Assembly (NCBI RefSeq): GCF_963920925.1
Contig: NZ_CAWUDI010000004.1
Location: 62,001 to 126,000 of the forward strand
DNA from: Rivularia sp963920925
GTDB taxonomy: Bacteria; Cyanobacteriota; Cyanobacteriia; Cyanobacteriales; Nostocaceae
Reading direction: 5' to 3'
DNA length: 64,000 nucleotides
Shown here in pieces: positions 8,880-18,357 of this stretch (positions are counted from its first letter, which is position 1; each line of letters opens with the position of its first letter). The notes beneath the pieces are model-generated. The model was not told the origin of the DNA, searched no databases, and saw nothing but the letters and a program-made list of their open reading frames with translations. Position numbers and translations under genes: made by a program.

Positions 8880-9833
8880 ATGTATTTGTTTGTATGTATT
8901 TATTTGTATATTTATTTATCCGGTTTATTGTATCCATTTATTCAAGCAAATTAATATAATCAATTTCTTAACTGTGCCAAGCATTTTAATACTATTTTAG
9001 TTAACAAATCTAACAAAACCGTAATTTAATTTTTGTTTATGAATAACTTTTTAACAAGAGATAGTATATTCTTGATGTCCAAAATCAGCGTCAAGTTATC
9101 TAAAACACTAATTATCTTGCTGTATTTGATGCTTTTTACCAATAGATACAGCTAAAGTTAGAGCTACTTATCAAAAACGGTAACAGAGATTATCTATTTG
9201 ATTTGTTCGCTAGATAACTAAATTGACATATTGCCAAATACTAAGTTAAAACTTGAATGGTCTAACCACTCTTGTATAATTTAACAATGAGTATTAATAA
9301 TACTGATAAAGTGGTTTTGTTTATTTATAATCATTGCTAAAAATGTAACAACAATCGTAAATAAGTAGCTTTAAAGCAAATTTATTGATTTTGTAAATAA
9401 CTGCCAAACTGGCAACAAGCTATCTTAAAATTTGTTATTCATTTATTTACCAGCTTGACTCAATTCATCTTTAAGCGCGTTTAACGATAATATATTTAAT
9501 TCAAGCTGCAATCGGGATAACAAATTTAAGTCTTGAATAATTATTTACAGTTCAACGGTTAGTCAGCAAAAAAACACGGAATACCGATTTTTTTGTATAA
9601 ATTAATTGCATCTACATTTGAGTTTTTTGACTGCGATTATCATGAGATATTTTTTGTAGCGAACCCAACAATTTAATTGCAGCAAGGAAAGATAATTACC
9701 CACATCACTTACTCTCAAGCCAGAAGAAGTATCTGCTACCTTGTATGGTATAAAATTCAAATTGGGTTATTAGATAAAGTTACAAATTGGAAAAGGAAGT
9801 GCAAAAATTATTTTATTAGAACACCGTACTAGC
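8880..9833. other. Non-coding AT-rich region between clpB and a kinase gene
   Basis: About 950 bases with many stops in all frames and no recognised RNA gene, repeat or operator. The region nearest 9833 should hold the promoter of the kinase gene. Confidence 0.6.
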
Positions 9834-11537
9834 ATGATTGGTCAGTTACTAGCAGGACGCTACAAAGTACTCCAAATATTAGCTGAAGGAGGCTTTGGAC
9901 AAACTTATATATGTTCGGACATTCACCTTCCCGGAAAACCTCAATGTGTTCTAAAGCATTTAAAGACAACTAGTACCTCACCGGAAACTTTAGAAGCAGC
10001 TAGAAGATTATTTCAAAAAGAAGCCGATACACTACAACAGTTGGGAAATCACGACCAAATTCCCAGACTTTTAGCTTATTTTGATGATAATAACCAGTTT
10101 TATCTGGTACAAGAATTAATTGAGGGGCATTCTCTGAGCAGAGAATTACCTCAAGGAAGAAAATTAAGTCAAAGTCAGGCGATCGCCATTTTGACCGAAA
10201 TATTAGCTATTTTGCAGTTTGTCCATAGTCAAGGAGTAATTCACCGCGACATCAAACCCGACAATCTCATCAGACGTGCTTCAGATAATAAGCTAGTCTT
10301 AATTGATTTTGGGGCAATCAAGCAATTACGCAGTCAAACAGCAACTAATTCATCAAAGCAAAATGTCACGTTAGTTGTAGGAACTCGCGGCTATATGCCT
10401 TCCGAACAAATTAGGCGTTTACCGCGTCAGGGAAGTGATATTTACGCTTTGGGAATGATAGCGATTCAAGCGTTAACGGGTGTATATCCTTACGAACTTC
10501 AAGACGATCCGAATACCGGAGAAATACTTTGGGAACATCTTAGAAAAGTCGATCCAGCATTTGCCGAAATTATAAATAAGATGACGCGCTACCATTTCAA
10601 AGAGCGCTATCAAACTGTAGATGAAGTAATACAAGCTTTAAAAGAATTACCAACTCCTGAACCCGATGTAGTAGAAAGCAATAGTAATAATGGTTTATAC
10701 GAACTAACTTTAGAGTGGGTAGAATCTAACGATATTAAAACTTATAAAATTACGAATAACCAATTTAGTAAAAATCCAGGAAAAATTCGTATTGGTCGCG
10801 ACCCCCAAGATTGCGATATCGTTTTATCAGAACTAACAGTGTCCGCACTACACGTAGAAATATTTTTCAATCCAGAAAAAGAAAAATTTTATTTGCGAAA
10901 TCTTCGTCAGAAAAATCCACCTATTCTTGATGGTCAATTACTTTTAGCCGGAGAAATGTCGCTTTCTACAAACAGCGTACTGCGTTTGGGACAGCAGAAT
11001 ATAAAAGTAAAAGGTATTACTTCCACAGAGTATGCAAATAATATTATTCCTGCTTATCACAAGAGTAAAAATTTTGCAGTTGAACCACAACAACCCATAC
11101 TTAAAACTGCTCGACTTCCAAAGATTCCTAGCAAACCAGAAGAACCCTCAACTACAACTTCTTCAAAAGCAACTCCCTCAATACCAATGCTCAAGAATGT
11201 ACTACCTCTAGGGGTAAAAAGCATAGGTGTAGCGACTGTTTTAGCTAGTGTTGGAGGGTTTGCATTATTTAATACTGGTAATTTTGGTAAAGCCAACTCG
11301 CAACACAATAATTTTCTATCGCAACAACCCCAACTGTGTCGTATTATCGATCCTCCCGAATCAACAAAAGTACCAGAAATACGCCATGAACCTTACAGAG
11401 AATCCGAAGGATTTAAAACTGTAAATCCAGGAGAAAAAGTTTTATTTCTCAAATCCCAAGGTGATTTTGTCCAAATTAAACTTGAAGATGATACTCAAGG
11501 TTGGATTTTTTACGATCAAGTACAGCCTTGCGATTAA
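9834..11537 (+). CDS. Membrane Ser/Thr protein kinase with FHA and SH3-like domains
   Basis: The kinase domain spans residues 1-275: glycine loop AEGGFGQTY, ATP-binding Lys41, HRDIKPDN at 137-144 with catalytic Asp139, and DFG at 158-160. An FHA-like domain follows (about 298-395; IRIGRDPQDCDIVL, then SALHVE), a fold that binds phosphothreonine. Next come a Pro/Thr/Ser-rich linker, one membrane helix (about 458-480) and a C-terminal SH3b-like segment ending GWIFYDQVQ. The expected topology is kinase and FHA in the cytoplasm and the SH3-like domain outside, as in PknB-type receptors. It is a single gene; its substrate is unknown. The start ATG is placed directly before the typical GQLLAGRY opening of these kinases. 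Confidence 0.93.
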   Translation: MIGQLLAGRYKVLQILAEGGFGQTYICSDIHLPGKPQCVLKHLKTTSTSPETLEAARRLFQKEADTLQQLGNHDQIPRLLAYFDDNNQFYLVQELIEGHSLSRELPQGRKLSQSQAIAILTEILAILQFVHSQGVIHRDIKPDNLIRRASDNKLVLIDFGAIKQLRSQTATNSSKQNVTLVVGTRGYMPSEQIRRLPRQGSDIYALGMIAIQALTGVYPYELQDDPNTGEILWEHLRKVDPAFAEIINKMTRYHFKERYQTVDEVIQALKELPTPEPDVVESNSNNGLYELTLEWVESNDIKTYKITNNQFSKNPGKIRIGRDPQDCDIVLSELTVSALHVEIFFNPEKEKFYLRNLRQKNPPILDGQLLLAGEMSLSTNSVLRLGQQNIKVKGITSTEYANNIIPAYHKSKNFAVEPQQPILKTARLPKIPSKPEEPSTTTSSKATPSIPMLKNVLPLGVKSIGVATVLASVGGFALFNTGNFGKANSQHNNFLSQQPQLCRIIDPPESTKVPEIRHEPYRESEGFKTVNPGEKVLFLKSQGDFVQIKLEDDTQGWIFYDQVQPCD

Positions 11538-11857
11538 AGGTTAAAGGTTAAAAATGATAACTCCTGACTGGTAACTGCTCACTGGTAACTAGTAACTGAG
11601 AATAGGTATTTTCCTCAATGCGCGATCGCCTATACTTAAATAAAATAATACATATCATCAGGGCTTTTTGTTCCGGACTGTTTTAGGGGTTGGTCTGAGG
11701 TTGTTATACAGGAACAATATTTTTTTATAAGCATCTATCAGTTTTATCCGTATAACTACTCCCAACCATTGAATAAGAAGTTATCTGAAACCAAATCTAC
11801 AACTTTAAGTATGTAGTTTTTCATAAATAAGTCACGCGAGTTAGGAGTAATGGTTTT
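11538..11857. other. Intergenic spacer with heptamer repeats and a HIP1 octamer
   Basis: Immediately past the kinase stop lie short STRR-type repeats (GGTTAAA, TGGTAACT). A CGCGATCGCC at about 11621 contains the HIP1 octamer. The remainder is presumably the leader of the Nif11 gene, whose start is preceded by a GGAG at about 11842. No other gene was seen. Confidence 0.5.
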
Positions 11858-12094
11858 ATGTCACTTGAACAGGTTGATGCTTTCTACGAAAATTTGACGG
11901 CAAATCAAGAAGTTTACGAACAATATTATAAAAGTTGTTCTGTAAAAGGCGTTTTTGGTGTGTGGAATTGGGATAAGAAAAAGATAGTTAATTTTGCTGC
12001 TACTTTAGGCTATGAATTTACAGAGCCGGAGTTAGATGAAGTTTTGTTTGATACAGGAGCTACAGATTCTCATAAAACTTTGAATTTACGTTGA
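11858..12094 (+). CDS. Nif11-domain protein
   Basis: This is a 78-residue protein beginning MSLEQVDAFYENL, the typical Nif11 (PF07862) opening, with WNWDKKKIVNFAATLGYEFTEPELDE matching the rest of that domain. Nif11 proteins serve as leader peptides for ribosomal natural products or are stand-alone proteins of unknown role. Here there is no double-glycine cleavage site and only about 15 residues after the domain, with no cysteines in that tail. No modifying enzyme or peptidase-transporter lies nearby. A stand-alone Nif11-like protein is therefore more likely than a natural product precursor. A GGAG ribosome site stands about 12 bases before the ATG. Confidence 0.85.
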   Translation: MSLEQVDAFYENLTANQEVYEQYYKSCSVKGVFGVWNWDKKKIVNFAATLGYEFTEPELDEVLFDTGATDSHKTLNLR

Positions 12095-12215
12095 TCGGTT
12101 GTGTCGGGAATTAATTTTAAATGTAACCGTTTAATTTAACTTTCAATCGTAAGAAAAGATACGCTTATTTTAATCCACCTTAATGGTGGGCTTTGTTTTA
12201 GACCTTAAAAATGAA

Positions 12216-12246
12216 TAAGCCCGGTTTTTGATAAAAACTGGGCTTA
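12216..12246. terminator. Hairpin terminator between convergent genes
   Basis: TAAGCCCGGTTTTT pairs with AAAAACTGGGCTTA (one G-T pair) around GAT. It lies between the Nif11 gene and the convergent DUF924 gene and belongs to the same CCGGTTT hairpin family as those at 396 and 8839. Confidence 0.7.
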
Positions 12247-12337
12247 CTATTAATCAAAATTCTTATAAAAAATTCAGCTAAGACACAAAGACGCTTATAG
12301 ATTCTTTTACATCTGTGTTTGCCTTAATAAATTGCTA

Positions 12338-12913
12338 TTAAAATCGCGCCCCTGGTTGTTTCAAAAATTCCTTTTCTTCCGGATTTGAAGGTCGCCCTAA
12401 AATTATATTGCGATGGGGAAAGCGCCCAAAACGTTCAATTACCGATCTGTGACGGATTGCGTTTTCAATCGCGCTTGCACTTTCCCTGTCTCCGCTAAGT
12501 TTCTGATACAGCTTCAGAGCTTGACGCTGATGTTCGATATTTTCGCTGTGTACAAAAGGTAAATACACGAACCAACGCTGTACATTTAATAATTGTCGGT
12601 CGAAGCCTTGAGCTATGGCTTGATGTGCTGTTGAGAGTGCTTCCCAATCGGTAGCGAAAGCTTGGGCATCTTCGCGAAAGATATTCCGAGGAAATTGGTC
12701 TAGTAACAAAATTAAAGCCAAGCAACTATCGGGTGAATCTTTCCATTCATCTAATTCTCCCCCTGCTGCTTTTTCGTAATCTGTAAGAAAACGCCCTCGT
12801 ATTTCTTCATCAAATTCTGGTTCTTTTGCAAACCAAGCTTTCTTAGGCTTACCGTAATCCGGTTCATCCCGGCTACCAAACCAAAAGTCAAGAATTTCAT
12901 TTGCCTGTGACAT
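12338..12913 (-). CDS. DUF924 family protein
   Basis: This is a 191-residue soluble alpha-helical protein. EILDFWFG at the start, the LLLDQFPRNIFR block (about residues 69-80), VYLPFVHSEN (about 116-125) and the late FGRFPHRN are the hallmarks of the DUF924 family, a TPR-like fold without assigned biochemical function. The ATG at 12913 lies 5 bases past the stop of the SRPBCC gene, so the two form a two-gene operon read from the minus strand. The length is normal for the family. Confidence 0.93.
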   Translation of the reverse strand: MSQANEILDFWFGSRDEPDYGKPKKAWFAKEPEFDEEIRGRFLTDYEKAAGGELDEWKDSPDSCLALILLLDQFPRNIFREDAQAFATDWEALSTAHQAIAQGFDRQLLNVQRWFVYLPFVHSENIEHQRQALKLYQKLSGDRESASAIENAIRHRSVIERFGRFPHRNIILGRPSNPEEKEFLKQPGARF

Positions 12914-12918
12914 CGCTT

Positions 12919-13476
12919 TTACATTCCCTTACAAACGACTTGTCGCATTTTACGCATATTTGCGGGCAATTCAAAATTCATTGCTTGTTGAATAAACATT
13001 GAGGGAATGGGAATTATCGGAGTAGCCTGTACTGAATAAGTTAACAAAGTACCGCTACCGTAGTCTTGTAAATCTATATCCGCACTGAAATCGTGAAAGG
13101 TGCCCTTATCTAAGTTAAATTGGACTTTGTGCCCAAAATCTTCCACTACATTTAGATAAATATCTACTTGCGCTGTAAAAAACATAAAAGCTTTTTGTGC
13201 TGCCTGATACAGACGTTTTACTTCTCCTTTGTATATAATCTCACTCTTAGTGATATCGGGAAAGTATTGCACCCAGCGCGGATAATCTGTTATTTGTTGC
13301 CAAACTTGCGATCGCATTAATGGTAAATACATTTTCGCGCTAACATACCCGCCCCAAGCATTATGGGAGCGCGTTTCTACGAAAATTTCACCTTTTAAAA
13401 ACGCCGCTTGCTTGTCCTGACTCCAAACCATATCCGAACCTGTATTGATTAAGTCTGAGAAAATAGACGCAGACAT
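12919..13476 (-). CDS. SRPBCC family (START-like) protein
   Basis: This 185-residue protein shows the pattern of a START/Bet v1-like lipid-binding fold: a strand-turn stretch around residues 30-50, SQVWQQITDYPRWVQYFPDITKSEI (about 56-80) and a long C-terminal helix. Such proteins bind hydrophobic ligands; some, such as Coq10, act in quinone handling. No membrane helix or signal peptide is present. It is the first gene of an operon with the DUF924 gene downstream. The specific ligand cannot be told. An internal ATG at residue 16 (MVWSQ) is an alternative start. Confidence 0.85.
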   Translation of the reverse strand: MSASIFSDLINTGSDMVWSQDKQAAFLKGEIFVETRSHNAWGGYVSAKMYLPLMRSQVWQQITDYPRWVQYFPDITKSEIIYKGEVKRLYQAAQKAFMFFTAQVDIYLNVVEDFGHKVQFNLDKGTFHDFSADIDLQDYGSGTLLTYSVQATPIIPIPSMFIQQAMNFELPANMRKMRQVVCKGM

Positions 13477-13829
13477 AATGTTTCGCTCGCTCCTGAATTT
13501 TCCACACTACACTTTAAAAACTACACAGAATTGATAATTCCGTTTTAGTCTTATTCGATAATTCTAATTCCGCTCAAATACAAAAGCATTCCGGAACTAG
13601 TTGTATCTATAATCTATTATTCCCAAAATTTACCCAAGAATATGTCACGATTATCACTAATATTATGAAGTATTGATGTTAAAGGATAAAGGAGAGGAAT
13701 TGAGAGTGGGGAGTTAGGAGTTAGAAATCAGGAGTTATGAGTTATGAATTGATAACTGATAATTGGCAACTGGTAACTGCTTGAAGCGGCTAGAATGTCA
13801 CAAATACTATTGATTAAGAGGGATATTCG
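13477..13829. other. Intergenic region with heptamer repeats
   Basis: Divergent promoter region between the SRPBCC gene and a small membrane protein. Positions about 13705-13785 hold STRR-type repeats (GAGTTAG, GAGTTAT and TAACTGG types). No gene is visible. Confidence 0.5.
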
Positions 13830-14027
13830 GTGAGTCAATCTTCTAAGCTGAATCAAAGATTAACCCAAGGTTTTGGGATGTTTCTCGGTATTGCCATAGC
13901 TGTATGGGTTCTCAGAGGATTAGGTATTCTTACTTTTGTCCCTGGAGGTGTTATTTTAATCTTATTTTTAGCCGCTATAGCTTTTGGAATTCTTAGCTAC
14001 GTCCAAAAAACTTGGTTGCGTTTTTAG
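13830..14027 (+). CDS. Small membrane protein, 65 aa
   Basis: This is a 65-residue protein with two predicted membrane helices (about residues 16-32 and 36-55) joined by a short VPGG turn, a polar N-terminus (SQSSKLNQR) and a basic end (QKTWLRF). The start is GTG at 13830, preceded by a GAGGG ribosome site at about 13818-13822; no ATG is available in frame. I do not recognise a named family. It stands alone between a divergent gene and a repeat-rich spacer. Confidence 0.65.
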   Translation: MSQSSKLNQRLTQGFGMFLGIAIAVWVLRGLGILTFVPGGVILILFLAAIAFGILSYVQKTWLRF

Positions 14028-14359
14028 ATCATCGTCTAAGTTAAGTACCCGTATAAAATTAATTTAACATTTCGTCTAGGCAGCGAATAGGGAACAGTGA
14101 ACAGTGAACAGTGAACAGTGAGCAATTATAAATTCCTAACTCTTAACTCCTAACTCTTAACTGCTAATTTCTACTCCCTCGTCATAGTTAAAATTTTCAA
14201 CGCCCATCTACTTATAAAAATTAGCTTGATTTTGGTTGCGCTATTGTAATCTAGTAATGGCGGATGTAATAATCACCCCATAGAATTTTCAATTGGATTA
14301 GCTATGCATTGGGATAATTCAAATAATTCTATATAGTTTGTATATGAATAGTTCGGAAT
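14028..14359. other. Intergenic region with GAACAGT tandem repeat
   Basis: Four exact copies of the 7-mer GAACAGT stand at 14092-14119, followed by TAACTCC/TAACTCT heptamers to about 14165. The rest is AT-rich leader of the flavoprotein gene. Confidence 0.7.
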
Positions 14360-15625
14360 TTGCAACCATTAAAAATTGTAATTGTAGGTGGTGGGGCTGC
14401 GGGTTTTTTCGCGGCGATCGCGGCTGCTAAAACTAACCAGAATGCCTCTGTTGTCTTGCTCGAAGCCAGTCATCAGCTACTGGCTAAAGTTCGTATTTCT
14501 GGTGGGGGACGCTGTAATGTTACTCACGCACTTTTTGACACGAAGGGTTTTATCCAAAATTATCCCAGGGGTTCAAAAGCTTTACTGGGTGCTTTTTCTC
14601 GTTTTCAAGCTCAAGATACTGTCAAATGGTTTGCTCACGCTGGAGTACAGTTAAAAACAGAAGCTGATGGACGAATGTTTCCCGTTACTGATAATTCGGA
14701 AACAATTGTAAATTGTTTGCTCAAAACTGCTTTGGCTTACAAGGTACAAATCCGCACGAGTTCACCCGTAGTTTCTGTGAATTATCGAGAATTGGAAGAG
14801 AATTTAGAAGATAAAGACGATAAATCTAGATTCGAGATTTTACTCAAATCCGGGGAAATGCTGCGATGCGATAAACTATTGCTGACAACGGGTAGCAATC
14901 CCGTAGGTTATAAAATCGCTAAAAAATTTGGTCATCAAATTGAACCAACCGTTCCTTCTTTATTTACCTTCAATATTTTAGATAAAGAATTACGAGAATT
15001 AGCCGGTGTGAGCGTTAACCCCGTAAACATACGCTTATCAGTACCGGGAAAACCCCAACTAGAACAAACTGGGCCGTTACTAATTACTCATTGGGGTTTA
15101 AGTGGCCCAGCTGTATTAAAACTTTCGGCTTGGGGTGCGAGAACATTCCACGAATCCCGCTACAAAGGAACCGTTACTATTAATTGGCTGCCAGATTCCC
15201 ATCAAGATGAAGTGCGGAAAGAATTACAACAGGTAAGAATTGAGTTTGGAAAAAGAGCGATCGCACTACATCGAGGCATAAAATTACCGCATCGCTTGTG
15301 GCAATATCTGATATCCCGCGCCGGTATTGATAAAGATACTCGCTGGGCTGAATTAACCAAACAAGCCTTTAACAAATTAATCCAAGAACTAAATCAAGGG
15401 CAATACAGCATTAGCGGTAAAGGAGTTTTCAAAGACGAATTTGTCACCTGTGGTGGAATTAAGCTTAAAGAAGTCAATTTCAAAACAATGGAAAGCCGTT
15501 TGGTAACAGGATTACACTTTGCCGGAGAAATTCTCGATATCGACGGAGTTACCGGCGGTTTTAACTTCCAAAGCGCCTGGACAACCGCTTATTTAGCAGG
15601 TTTAGGGATGGCTGGGGAGGAGTGA
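14360..15625 (+). CDS. NAD(P)/FAD-dependent oxidoreductase, HI0933/BaiN family
   Basis: This 421-residue flavoprotein has an N-terminal dinucleotide-binding motif VIVGGGAAGFFAA and the family block ISGGGRCNVTH (about residues 46-56), with GPLLITHWGLSGPAVL in the middle (about 239-254). It closes with FAGEILDIDGVTGGFNFQSAW, the second FAD contact typical of HI0933-like proteins. Substrates of most members are unknown. The start appears to be TTG at 14360: a stop lies in frame at 14345 and no ATG is available, while the FAD motif begins almost at once. The ORF ends just before a G-rich low-complexity repeat. Confidence 0.92.
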   Translation: MQPLKIVIVGGGAAGFFAAIAAAKTNQNASVVLLEASHQLLAKVRISGGGRCNVTHALFDTKGFIQNYPRGSKALLGAFSRFQAQDTVKWFAHAGVQLKTEADGRMFPVTDNSETIVNCLLKTALAYKVQIRTSSPVVSVNYRELEENLEDKDDKSRFEILLKSGEMLRCDKLLLTTGSNPVGYKIAKKFGHQIEPTVPSLFTFNILDKELRELAGVSVNPVNIRLSVPGKPQLEQTGPLLITHWGLSGPAVLKLSAWGARTFHESRYKGTVTINWLPDSHQDEVRKELQQVRIEFGKRAIALHRGIKLPHRLWQYLISRAGIDKDTRWAELTKQAFNKLIQELNQGQYSISGKGVFKDEFVTCGGIKLKEVNFKTMESRLVTGLHFAGEILDIDGVTGGFNFQSAWTTAYLAGLGMAGEE

Positions 15626-15792
15626 GAGGGGAGAGGGGGAGAAGGGGGACAAGGGGACAAGGAGAGAGGGGGGAGAGGAATAGTAGTGCGAGTATCGAGC
15701 GAGCTTTCCGGCTCGCACTACTTTTAATTCCGAACTCCAAATTCCGAATTCCGAACTTGTAATCCAAAATCCAAAATCTAAAATCCAAAATC

Positions 15793-16674
15793 CTAATAGG
15801 GCGGATATCCAAAATCATCTTCGTCTGGATAAACATAAGAATTAGAAACTCCGGCTACTGCCATTGGGCGCGGCGTTTCTGTTTTCACTGGTTCCTTAGC
15901 AAAGTCTTTGTATTCTTCAAAAGTCTTGGAAATCAATCCAGATTCCTTTGAGTCTGAAGCAATCAAGTAGTTCGTTAATGTGGAAACGGTAGGATGTTTA
16001 TAGTCTACGGTTGCAGCAATTAAAACGGTATTTGTGGCAATTCCTCTTTCTTCGCATTCAATTATCGGTGAGTAAATGCCGTGAGCGTGAAATAAAGGTC
16101 CTTTTGGAGTTGCGGCTTGTCTGCGATACCCTGCATATGCTCTTTCCAATTCAGCAACAAATCCCCCAGTCGCCCTTCCCTGCTGATATTCGCAGTAAGA
16201 CTTACTAAAACTTGCTCCAGCCGCACCATTCAAAGTTAGTTGTAATGGTAATTCATGCAAAAAATTCTTATCTTCCCCTGCTAAAAAAATTAGATAGCGA
16301 GTAAAAGTTTTAAATTTAAGTTTGTCTGCTAAAAAAGCATCATAATTATCTTTGAGAGTTCCTAATTTTGAACCTGTTTCTCGGTCTTTTACCGATAAAG
16401 GGCCTCGACGTACTATAACTATATTTGGTGTTGTGTTAATTAAAACCGTTTCAACTCCAGAACTGAATTGATGTTCTACCTGTTGCCAATTCTCATCAGG
16501 TACAAAGCCAACAGCACGGGCATTGTCTAGCTTAATCGCTAAACCGTAGGAACTTATTCCTTCAGCGTCATCCATATTATATTTTGGATTAATCATTTGA
16601 CACCAAGGGACAACACGAGAAGGTGGTGCATTGAACTTCTCGTCCTCAAAGTCGAATTTTGCAGATGCTTTCAT
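15793..16674 (-). CDS. DUF5895-type hypothetical protein
   Basis: This is a 293-residue soluble protein without signal peptide or membrane helix. It begins MKASAKFDFEDEKFNAPPSRVVPWCQMINPKYN and has a C-terminal tail rich in Pro, Asp and Tyr (DEDDFGYPPY). From memory this resembles the cyanobacterial DUF5895 family, often met near plasmid or mobile DNA; no biochemical role is known to me. It is a single gene, convergent with the flavoprotein gene, from which it is separated by repeat-derived DNA. Family assignment is moderate. Confidence 0.7.
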   Translation of the reverse strand: MKASAKFDFEDEKFNAPPSRVVPWCQMINPKYNMDDAEGISSYGLAIKLDNARAVGFVPDENWQQVEHQFSSGVETVLINTTPNIVIVRRGPLSVKDRETGSKLGTLKDNYDAFLADKLKFKTFTRYLIFLAGEDKNFLHELPLQLTLNGAAGASFSKSYCEYQQGRATGGFVAELERAYAGYRRQAATPKGPLFHAHGIYSPIIECEERGIATNTVLIAATVDYKHPTVSTLTNYLIASDSKESGLISKTFEEYKDFAKEPVKTETPRPMAVAGVSNSYVYPDEDDFGYPPY

Positions 16675-17068
16675 CAGTATATGCGCGGTTGTCGATTGGT
16701 ACTTTTAAATTTGACTCGGTTGGGTATAAGTCAAGTGCGAGGAGTGTAATTAGATTTTATGGAATTTTAGGCAATTTTAGGCAAGCAAATGCCAGGATTC
16801 ACCACAACCGAGAATCAACTAAATTGATTTAATAAACGATCATGATTATTTATTTATCATTTTCATGGGGTATTACGCATCTATCTGATGCAGTTTTTAA
16901 CAAGAACTTCATGTTCACCGTAGTATTCGGAGGATAATTTGATGTTTGGTAATTCTGGATTAACTATCTTTTGACGTATAAAAAAATGCTAAGTATAAAA
17001 TTATTTTTTTGACTGCGTTCATATCCGGTAGGGAATGTAATTCACAATTTAAGAGCATAAGTACATAA
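16675..17068. other. Non-coding region upstream of the DUF5895-type gene
   Basis: AT-rich DNA with a short direct repetition (GCAATTTTAGGCAA type, around 16765-16785). No gene, RNA or clear promoter was recognised. Confidence 0.45.
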
Positions 17069-17215
17069 CCGCCTTGGAATAAATTCCCAGGCTTATATAC
17101 AAAGTCTGATAAATCAGACTGAATATAGCTTTTAGTGCGTTTTAATGCATTTTGTTTATAAGCTTTAAAATTGATTTTAAGGCGGGAATTTGGGCTTAAC
17201 AACAATGGTGCAAGA
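17069..17215 (-). repeat. Mosaic palindromic repeat, copy A
   Basis: It begins with the 19-mer CCGCCTTGGAATAAATTCC and contains the palindrome GTCTGATAAATCAGAC and the imperfect hairpin GTGCGTTTTAATGCAT. It ends in AAGGCGGGAATTTGGGCTTA, followed by AACAACAATGGTGCAAGA. The same modules recur at 37647-37950 and 46910-47049. A frame of 81 codons on the minus strand runs through it and shares residues with the frame in copy B (LKRTKS.IQS, PGNLFQGG); this follows from the shared DNA rather than from a proven protein. Confidence 0.8.
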
Positions 17216-17320
17216 AGTTAGTTAAAATGGACTGGGAGTAATCAAAAGATTAAGTAATATAATTAACTATATATTTTCATGTACAAGTATTTATACTTAA
17301 AGCACTGCTTTCGTAAAAAT

Positions 17321-18208
17321 TTAGGCAAAAATATACAAACCGTCTTCAGCGTCAGAATCTGGTAACATTTTTCGGCTGCTGATATTTCGAGTTTCACATA
17401 AAGCTGCGAAGAATTGTAAACTATCCAATCTAGCTGAAAGTTCGCTTAGAGTATCTAAATATTCAGCTACAGCTACTTGACGATTTATCCATTTTTCATC
17501 CCACTGGGAGTTGTGGGACATTTCAAATTCTACATCTACACCATTTTTCTTACTACGAATTTGCTCCGGAGATAAGCTGTAGTCGCTTGGGGAAATTTCG
17601 ATGATTCTTTCTACTCGCTCTGGGCTGATATGGTTTTGAAAGCGAGAATTTGTAAAGCGGTAAGTGGTTGATAAGTAAGAATTTTCATCGTTGATTAATT
17701 CATTACCCCATCTTTGAGTAACTTGTTGAAACTTGGGGACTTCTTGAGCAAGTCATTCTTTAGCTTCTTGATTTTGACCAATTTCGAGGAGAAGATTTGC
17801 TTCTGTTGCAGTGGCGATCGCCCAACCTTGAATTGCGATATCAGTACTGAGCATTAATTGTGCATCTAGCTGCGGGCTGATTTGTAAAGCTTGGTTGGAT
17901 AAAAATAAACGTACTCTATCGGCAACTTTCAAACATTCTCTAGGTGATTCATTGGGAAACCGCTGACGATCGTTTATTTCGGCATTTAACGCCGCAATTT
18001 CATGAATTATCATTGCTTGCTGAATATGAGAAATAGCTTTAGCAAGACTTTGTTGTTTTTGTCGGTTGTTTTCTACTAGTAAATAAAGATAGGAAAGTTG
18101 TCCGGAGATAATATCTAAGCGATTATCAATACGATTTAAACTCGCTTCAACTTTATTTCCAAGTCTCGTAGCGTAAACCGCTAAAAATAGACGCTTTTGC
18201 TAATTCAT
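17321..18208 (-). pseudogene. Unknown gene interrupted by two in-frame stops
   Basis: A single minus-strand frame of 296 codons runs from ATG at 18208 to the stop at 17321 and is broken only by TAG at codon 3 (18200-18202) and TGA at codon 152 (17753-17755). Both halves look like real protein. The first (KVEASLNRIDNRLDIISGQL..) is coiled-coil-like. The second carries conserved-looking acidic and aromatic residues and ends EDGLYIFA. Each stop is one base from a sense codon (TAG from CAG, TGA from CGA). I do not recognise the family. Recent decay by point mutation is the simplest reading; sequencing error or stop readthrough are alternatives. Confidence 0.65.
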
Positions 18209-18308
18209 AATATTTTTTACACTTTTTTTTGCAAATTAATGAACCGCAATATTTATTTCTGCCAACAAGATAATATTGCTTAATTATTGAAAAAATTCAA
18301 GTGTTCAT

Positions 18309-18341
18309 AAGCCTAGTTTTTCAAAAAATCCGGTTTCTTGA
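18309..18341 (-). terminator. Degenerate CCGGTTT hairpin after the M50 gene
   Basis: AAGCCTAGTTTTT and AAAAAATCCGGTTT pair imperfectly just beyond the 3' end of the M50 peptidase gene. It resembles the better hairpins at 396, 8839 and 12216. Confidence 0.35.
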
Positions 18342-18357
18342 TTATCATAACTAGCAA

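Noticed and set aside
16960..17205. 81-codon minus-strand frame as a gene
   Set aside because: It lies mostly inside the palindromic repeat; its similarity to the frame at 37741 is due to shared repeat DNA.
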